This document shows, one piece after another, positions 6,843 through 9,582 of a stretch of DNA of 9,582 bases. Made by a program: the position numbers and the translations under genes. Each line of letters opens with the position of its first letter. The stretch's first letter is position 1. The DNA is from Deltaproteobacteria bacterium (lineage in GTDB: Bacteria > Desulfobacterota > Desulfarculia > Adiutricales > Adiutricaceae), in the NCBI GenBank assembly GCA_031267005.1, contig JAIRZX010000065.1, positions 1 to 9,582 on the forward strand, read 5' to 3'. A model generated the notes under the pieces. The model was given only the letters and a program-made list of their open reading frames with translations. It was not told where the DNA came from and ran no database searches.

Positions 6843-7672
6843 CCGCCAATAAACATTTCAGCATTGTGCTGGCCGAGACTCAATCAGATACGCCTCTGCA
6901 TGATAACTGATAATGAGTTACAAAAAAATTTACGTTAGTATCATCCAAACCAAAATTTTTCTTGGAAAAATTACAAAAGTTGACATTTCAAGTCAGTCTC
7001 TGTGCCTCTGTGCCTCTGTGCCTCTGTGCCTCTGTGACGCTAGGCGTTACGTCTGCGCAGGAGATATAGGCATTTCAATTTAAAATTAGAATAATTTCCA
7101 AGATATGGCATTCCTATAAAAGATTTGCTTCCATCCTTTTCCTAATATTTAATTTGAATGGAAATATCATTTAACCGCATCGACGAAGCTGTTGGCATTA
7201 GTTTCGCTGAACACATTTTAAGATATACTCATATCCGCGATACGGGCGGCTCCTTTCTTTTTTAGGAAAGGGACGTCGCAAACGTGAAAGTCGCAAACGG
7301 GCGCCGGTTATGTCCGGTAACTTAACAAAATTTCAGCCATTGTAACTCTTCTCTATGCCGTTTACATCACAAAAATCATTTCAATGACTCCGACGGAGTT
7401 GTGTCGCAAAAAAATTATAACCATGGGGCTCCTAACTACGAAGTCACGGTATCCTGCACTCATGAATAATTATTATCAAATATTTACTAAAAATTTGAGC
7501 AGTCAAAAATCAATGCAGTGAAAAATCCAAGGAATTTAAAAGCGTCTTCTTCGACTTCAAAGCTGAAGACAAGGCAATTGAATTCTCCGCAGTTTTGCCG
7601 CAATTCCTGGACAATTGGGTATTTCATCTTCAGGATTACTGCAAAGCAATTTAACATGGCATTATAACCATA
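6843..7672. other. AT-rich segment in a GC-rich genome
   Basis: Base composition changes abruptly: A/T runs such as TACAAAAAAATTTACG and AATTATTATCAAATATTTAC replace the GC-rich background, then return to it near 7672. No open frame here reaches 60 codons. Small minus-strand frames of 56 codons (7487-7657) and 33 codons (7362-7463) begin with ATG but lack a ribosome-binding site. The composition suggests horizontally acquired or decayed DNA, or a non-coding regulatory segment. Confidence 0.6.
6998..7037. repeat. Octamer tandem array CTCTGTGC
   Basis: Four perfect copies of CTCTGTGC are followed by CTCTGTGA. The period of eight matches the other octamer array in the window, although the unit differs. 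It lies just inside the AT-rich segment, next to TGAC/GTCA half-sites at 6981-6994. Confidence 0.9.
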
Positions 7673-8003
7673 AGGCCGCTACGTCCGCAGGGAGCGGGTC
7701 GCCACAGATGGAATCGACGAAGGAATTATGGATATTCTTGGAAATTTCTAAACCGCGACGTTCTGGTTGTCGTTGGCAAACACTCCTGCCAGGATCGCGG
7801 GCGTCGCGTAGCCGGTCAAGGGGAAGCTGCCGCAGAGCCGCCGCCGAAAATACGGACGGTACGCCGGCGGCCGCAGGAAAGGAAAGCAGCCGGGGCCGCT
7901 GCATCCCGCGATTAGGACGGCGCCTGCCGATCCGCGAAGAAGCCTTGCTGGAACGCGCATGGTCGCCGCGCCCGCCTGAAGGAGCGTGGCTGGACGTCGC
8001 GGG

Positions 8004-8762
8004 CTAGCGCCAGATGTCCGGATTAGCTCCCATTCCGAGGAGATCTTCCTTCGGGATATCCAAGTACATCGGCCCCTCGGCGTAGGACCCCGCTTCGCCG
8101 GATCCCTGATGCACGCTCAATCCCAAGGTGGTCAGGAGCATGTGTCCCGCATCGTCCAGGCTCCTTGTGTTCGGACCAAGCCCTTCCGCCCCCCTGGCTA
8201 AGATGGATTTTAAAATTCTGTCCCTGAGCAAGGGAAGCGAACGGGACTTGTTGGGAAAGAGGCTGTCAAGCGTTATCTCCGTGCCGTCTGAAAACAGGTT
8301 CAAAGCGGCGAAGCCGTCATTCGGATGGGTTCCGCCTGAGTAATATTGATAAGACATGATCACCGAGTACGCCGAACCGGATACCCGGTAAGGGGAACTC
8401 CTGAGGGTGAAGTATCCGTCAGGGCCTTTGCAGTCGCCTAAAAATCCGGTAAACCCTTCCCCTAGGCCCTTAGCCTGGGCCCGTATAGGCGCCACTCTGG
8501 CGGCAACGGCCCTGTCCACCGCCCCCCCGTTGTCGAATCCCCGGGGATAAATAATAGAGTACTTGAACGGCGTGGAGGGACACGCGTCAGGCCTGAACCA
8601 TCCCTCATCCTTGACGGCGGCGGCCCCCTGCAATTTCGGTGCTTTTTTGGCGAATGGCGAGAGGTCGTCTTCGAGCCACTGGGCTTGAAGGGGATGTCCG
8701 GACGCGAGGACGGCGAACGCGAAAGCGGCCGCGACCGTTGCGGCAACATAAGACAAGCGCAT
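8004..8762 (-). CDS. Secreted DUF3298 (RsiV-like) domain protein
   Basis: The 252-residue product opens with a Sec signal peptide: MR, a hydrophobic stretch to residue 20, and likely cleavage near A27 (PLQA-QWLEDD). There is no lipobox. The mature part carries the DUF3298 signature YYSGGTHPND (140-149), then LNLFSDGTEITLDSLFP (154-170), and the expected C-terminal block SYAEGPMYLDIPKEDL (226-241). This fold is known from RsiV, which senses lysozyme, and from related envelope proteins; here there is no transmembrane anti-sigma part, so only an extracytoplasmic binding role can be inferred. C61 and C111 could form a disulfide. The ATG has AAGGA 6 bases upstream. It is transcribed divergently from hcp and appears to be a single-gene unit with its own promoter. 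Confidence 0.8.
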   Translation of the reverse strand: MRLSYVAATVAAAFAFAVLASGHPLQAQWLEDDLSPFAKKAPKLQGAAAVKDEGWFRPDACPSTPFKYSIIYPRGFDNGGAVDRAVAARVAPIRAQAKGLGEGFTGFLGDCKGPDGYFTLRSSPYRVSGSAYSVIMSYQYYSGGTHPNDGFAALNLFSDGTEITLDSLFPNKSRSLPLLRDRILKSILARGAEGLGPNTRSLDDAGHMLLTTLGLSVHQGSGEAGSYAEGPMYLDIPKEDLLGMGANPDIWR

Positions 8763-8826
8763 GGAGGTTCCTTAGCGCGCCCAGGCGGGGCGCTCCTTAA
8801 ATTGCTGGCAGTGTCCGGGAGGCTCC

Positions 8827-8865
8827 GGCCGGGAGCCGTGGCCGGGAGCCGTGGCCGGGAGCCGC
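8827..8865. repeat. 13-bp tandem repeat, three copies
   Basis: Three contiguous units read GGCCGGGAGCCG followed by T, T and C respectively. On the minus strand they fall in the transcribed leader of the DUF3298 gene, 65-103 bases upstream of its start codon, so copy number would change leader length and folding. Confidence 0.85.
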
Positions 8866-8961
8866 AGAGCCGGGCTGGGTTCAGCGGGGCCAGGCCGGGG
8901 TCCGGGAAGGAAGGGCCGTCGGAATGCGGCGGCAAGGGCAACATTGTGGATACCGTGAAGT

Positions 8962-8990
8962 ATTTTAAGCCTCCGAAACTCATTTGTCAT
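8962..8990 (-). promoter_or_regulatory. Sigma-70-type promoter for the DUF3298 gene
   Basis: The minus strand reads ATGACA at 8990-8985, a 17-base spacer, then TAAAAT at 8967-8962. Each hexamer matches the consensus at five of six positions with ideal spacing. The start of transcription would be near 8955, giving a leader of about 190 bases that includes the 13-bp repeats. Confidence 0.55.
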
Positions 8991-9089
8991 CCGTCTTTTT
9001 CCCGTTTTCTCAAAGGCGCATAAAGGCATGCGCCGCCGCCATAAATCCTAAGTCCGGCGTGAGCCGGAACGGAATTCGGCAATCTCCTC

Positions 9090-9103
9090 TTAACATATAT
9101 CAA
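9090..9103 (+). promoter_or_regulatory. CRP/FNR-family-like operator upstream of hcp
   Basis: TTAACATATATCAA matches the FNR pattern TTGAT-N4-ATCAA at 8 of 10 positions, with a perfect right half. Hcp genes are commonly controlled by CRP/FNR-family regulators (FNR, HcpR, Dnr types). The exact regulator cannot be named from this site. Confidence 0.35.
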
Positions 9104-9125
9104 GGCGCGCCCGCGTAAGGACGCA

Positions 9126-9131
9126 TAAATT
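9126..9131 (+). promoter_or_regulatory. Possible -10 element for hcp
   Basis: TAAATT would put transcription start near 9138, which centres the CRP/FNR-like palindrome at about -41.5, the standard position for activation overlapping the -35. No -35 hexamer is seen, as expected for an activator-dependent promoter. Confidence 0.35.
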
Positions 9132-9141
9132 CCAACCGTTC

Positions 9142-9160
9142 CGCGGGAATTTCTCCCGCG
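9142..9160 (+). repeat. Leader hairpin upstream of hcp
   Basis: CGCGGGA and TCCCGCG form a perfect 7-bp stem with the loop ATTTC, immediately after the proposed transcription start. It could stabilise the 5' end of the mRNA or be a regulator site. No T-run follows. Confidence 0.45.
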
Positions 9161-9249
9161 CCCCGAATTCCGGGCGTATGGCCCGGGAGGCAGGTCCCCG
9201 GCGGCCTGGCACTTACGGCTCCCGCCGACGCGGGGGACAGGGAGGCAAT

Positions 9250-9582
9250 ATGTTTTGTAGGCAATGCGAATGGACCAAAGACGGCACGGGATGCTCCGCG
9301 TTCGGCGCCTGCGGGAAATCGCCTGAGGTGTCTGATCTGCAGGACCTGCTGACCGGCTCGCTCAAGGCGCTGGCCTGGACGGCCCGCGCCGCGAGGGGCA
9401 AGGGCAAGCCCGACAGGGATGCGGACCGCTTGCTGACGCGCGGGCTTTACGCCACCCTGTCGAACGTGGACTTCGACCCCGCGAGCCTGTCGGCTCTCAT
9501 CGCGCGCTCCGTCGAATCTCTCGGGAGAATAGGAATCCCGGCGGACGCTCCGGACGCCGTAAAGGACATCCTGGCTTCGGGT
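9250..9582 (+). CDS. hcp: Hybrid-cluster protein / hydroxylamine reductase, N-terminal part (runs off the edge)
   Basis: The 111 visible residues are the start of an Hcp protein, which carries an Fe-S cluster plus the hybrid Fe-S-O cluster and acts as an NO reductase/hydroxylamine reductase under anoxic or nitrosative conditions in the cytoplasm. C3, C6, C15 and C21 form the CX2CX8CX5C motif of the N-terminal Fe-S cluster (MFCRQCEWTKDGTGC, then FGACGKSPEV). LQDLLTGSLKALAW (30-43) is the usual following helix. The ATG start is fixed by the motif position; AGGGAGG lies a short 4 bases upstream. The hybrid-cluster ligands are beyond the window, so only the N-terminal domain can be checked. It is divergent from the DUF3298 gene and has its own likely promoter. 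Confidence 0.95.
   Translation, partial: MFCRQCEWTKDGTGCSAFGACGKSPEVSDLQDLLTGSLKALAWTARAARGKGKPDRDADRLLTRGLYATLSNVDFDPASLSALIARSVESLGRIGIPADAPDAVKDILASG

Larger units (their letters stand above)
5957..8003. other. Two-kilobase region without a convincing gene
   Basis: This holds the leader of the Hsp70-like gene, a nonamer array, a moderately GC-rich stretch with only unconvincing open frames, an AT-rich core with an octamer array, and a GC-rich end with possible gene remnants on the minus strand. A 10-base palindrome ATGACGTCAT is at 6219-6228. GTCGCAAACG occurs twice, at 7275-7284 and 7290-7299. Small stem-loops are at 7252-7271 (CCTTTC/GAAAGG) and 7387-7399 (ACTCC/GGAGT). No tRNA or ribosomal RNA was recognised. 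Confidence 0.6.
8763..9249. other. Divergent intergenic region between the DUF3298 gene and hcp
   Basis: This 487-base gap holds the promoter regions of two divergent genes. The left part contains the 13-bp repeats and a sigma-70-like promoter reading left. The right part contains a CRP/FNR-like palindrome, a possible -10 and a leader hairpin reading right. No gene was seen in it. Confidence 0.6.

Noticed and set aside
6522..6938. 138-codon plus-strand open frame in the gene-poor region
   Set aside because: High Pro, Cys, Arg and Trp content, no ribosome-binding site, and it runs across the GC-to-AT composition change without any domain.
6980..6985. TTGACA as a -35 element
   Set aside because: No -10 hexamer at 16-18 bases; the downstream sequence is the octamer array and no gene follows.
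6998..7037. CRISPR-like array
   Set aside because: Units are contiguous octamers with no spacers and no cas genes nearby.

Overview
The window is strongly GC-rich chromosomal DNA from a bacterium I cannot place to genus. Three features fit an anaerobic or microaerobic, vitamin B12-making organism, probably Gram-negative: a CobD-type enzyme, a hybrid-cluster protein (Hcp), and a Sec-exported soluble protein. No phage, plasmid, tRNA, rRNA, CRISPR or intact insertion sequence was found.

Left to right: cobD (TTG start) and mutM overlap by 8 bases and form a forward two-gene unit. A 776-base non-coding interval follows, with tandem repeats and a C-rich leader. Next is a forward gene of the DUF1343/NamZ family (exo-N-acetylmuramidase). 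It converges on a minus-strand gene for a divergent Hsp70-like protein; four 26-bp tandem repeats and a hairpin lie between them. Upstream of the Hsp70-like gene is about 2 kb without a convincing gene. The centre of that stretch is much more AT-rich than its surroundings and looks like decayed or foreign DNA. A minus-strand gene then encodes a secreted DUF3298 (RsiV-like) protein. Divergent from it, the first 111 codons of hcp run off the right edge.

The genes do not form one pathway: cobalamin side-chain synthesis, DNA base repair, peptidoglycan recycling, a chaperone-like protein, an envelope protein and nitrosative-stress/anaerobic metabolism lie side by side. Two things stand out. First, the Hsp70-like protein has lost most of subdomain IIB and the usual ATPase residues (K70, E171 and T199 in DnaK numbering). 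Second, every long intergenic interval carries its own short tandem array, with units of 33, 8, 26, 9, 8 and 13 bp. In addition, two forward genes are preceded by G-quadruplex-type motifs on the template strand. No complete new defence or mobile system could be demonstrated.
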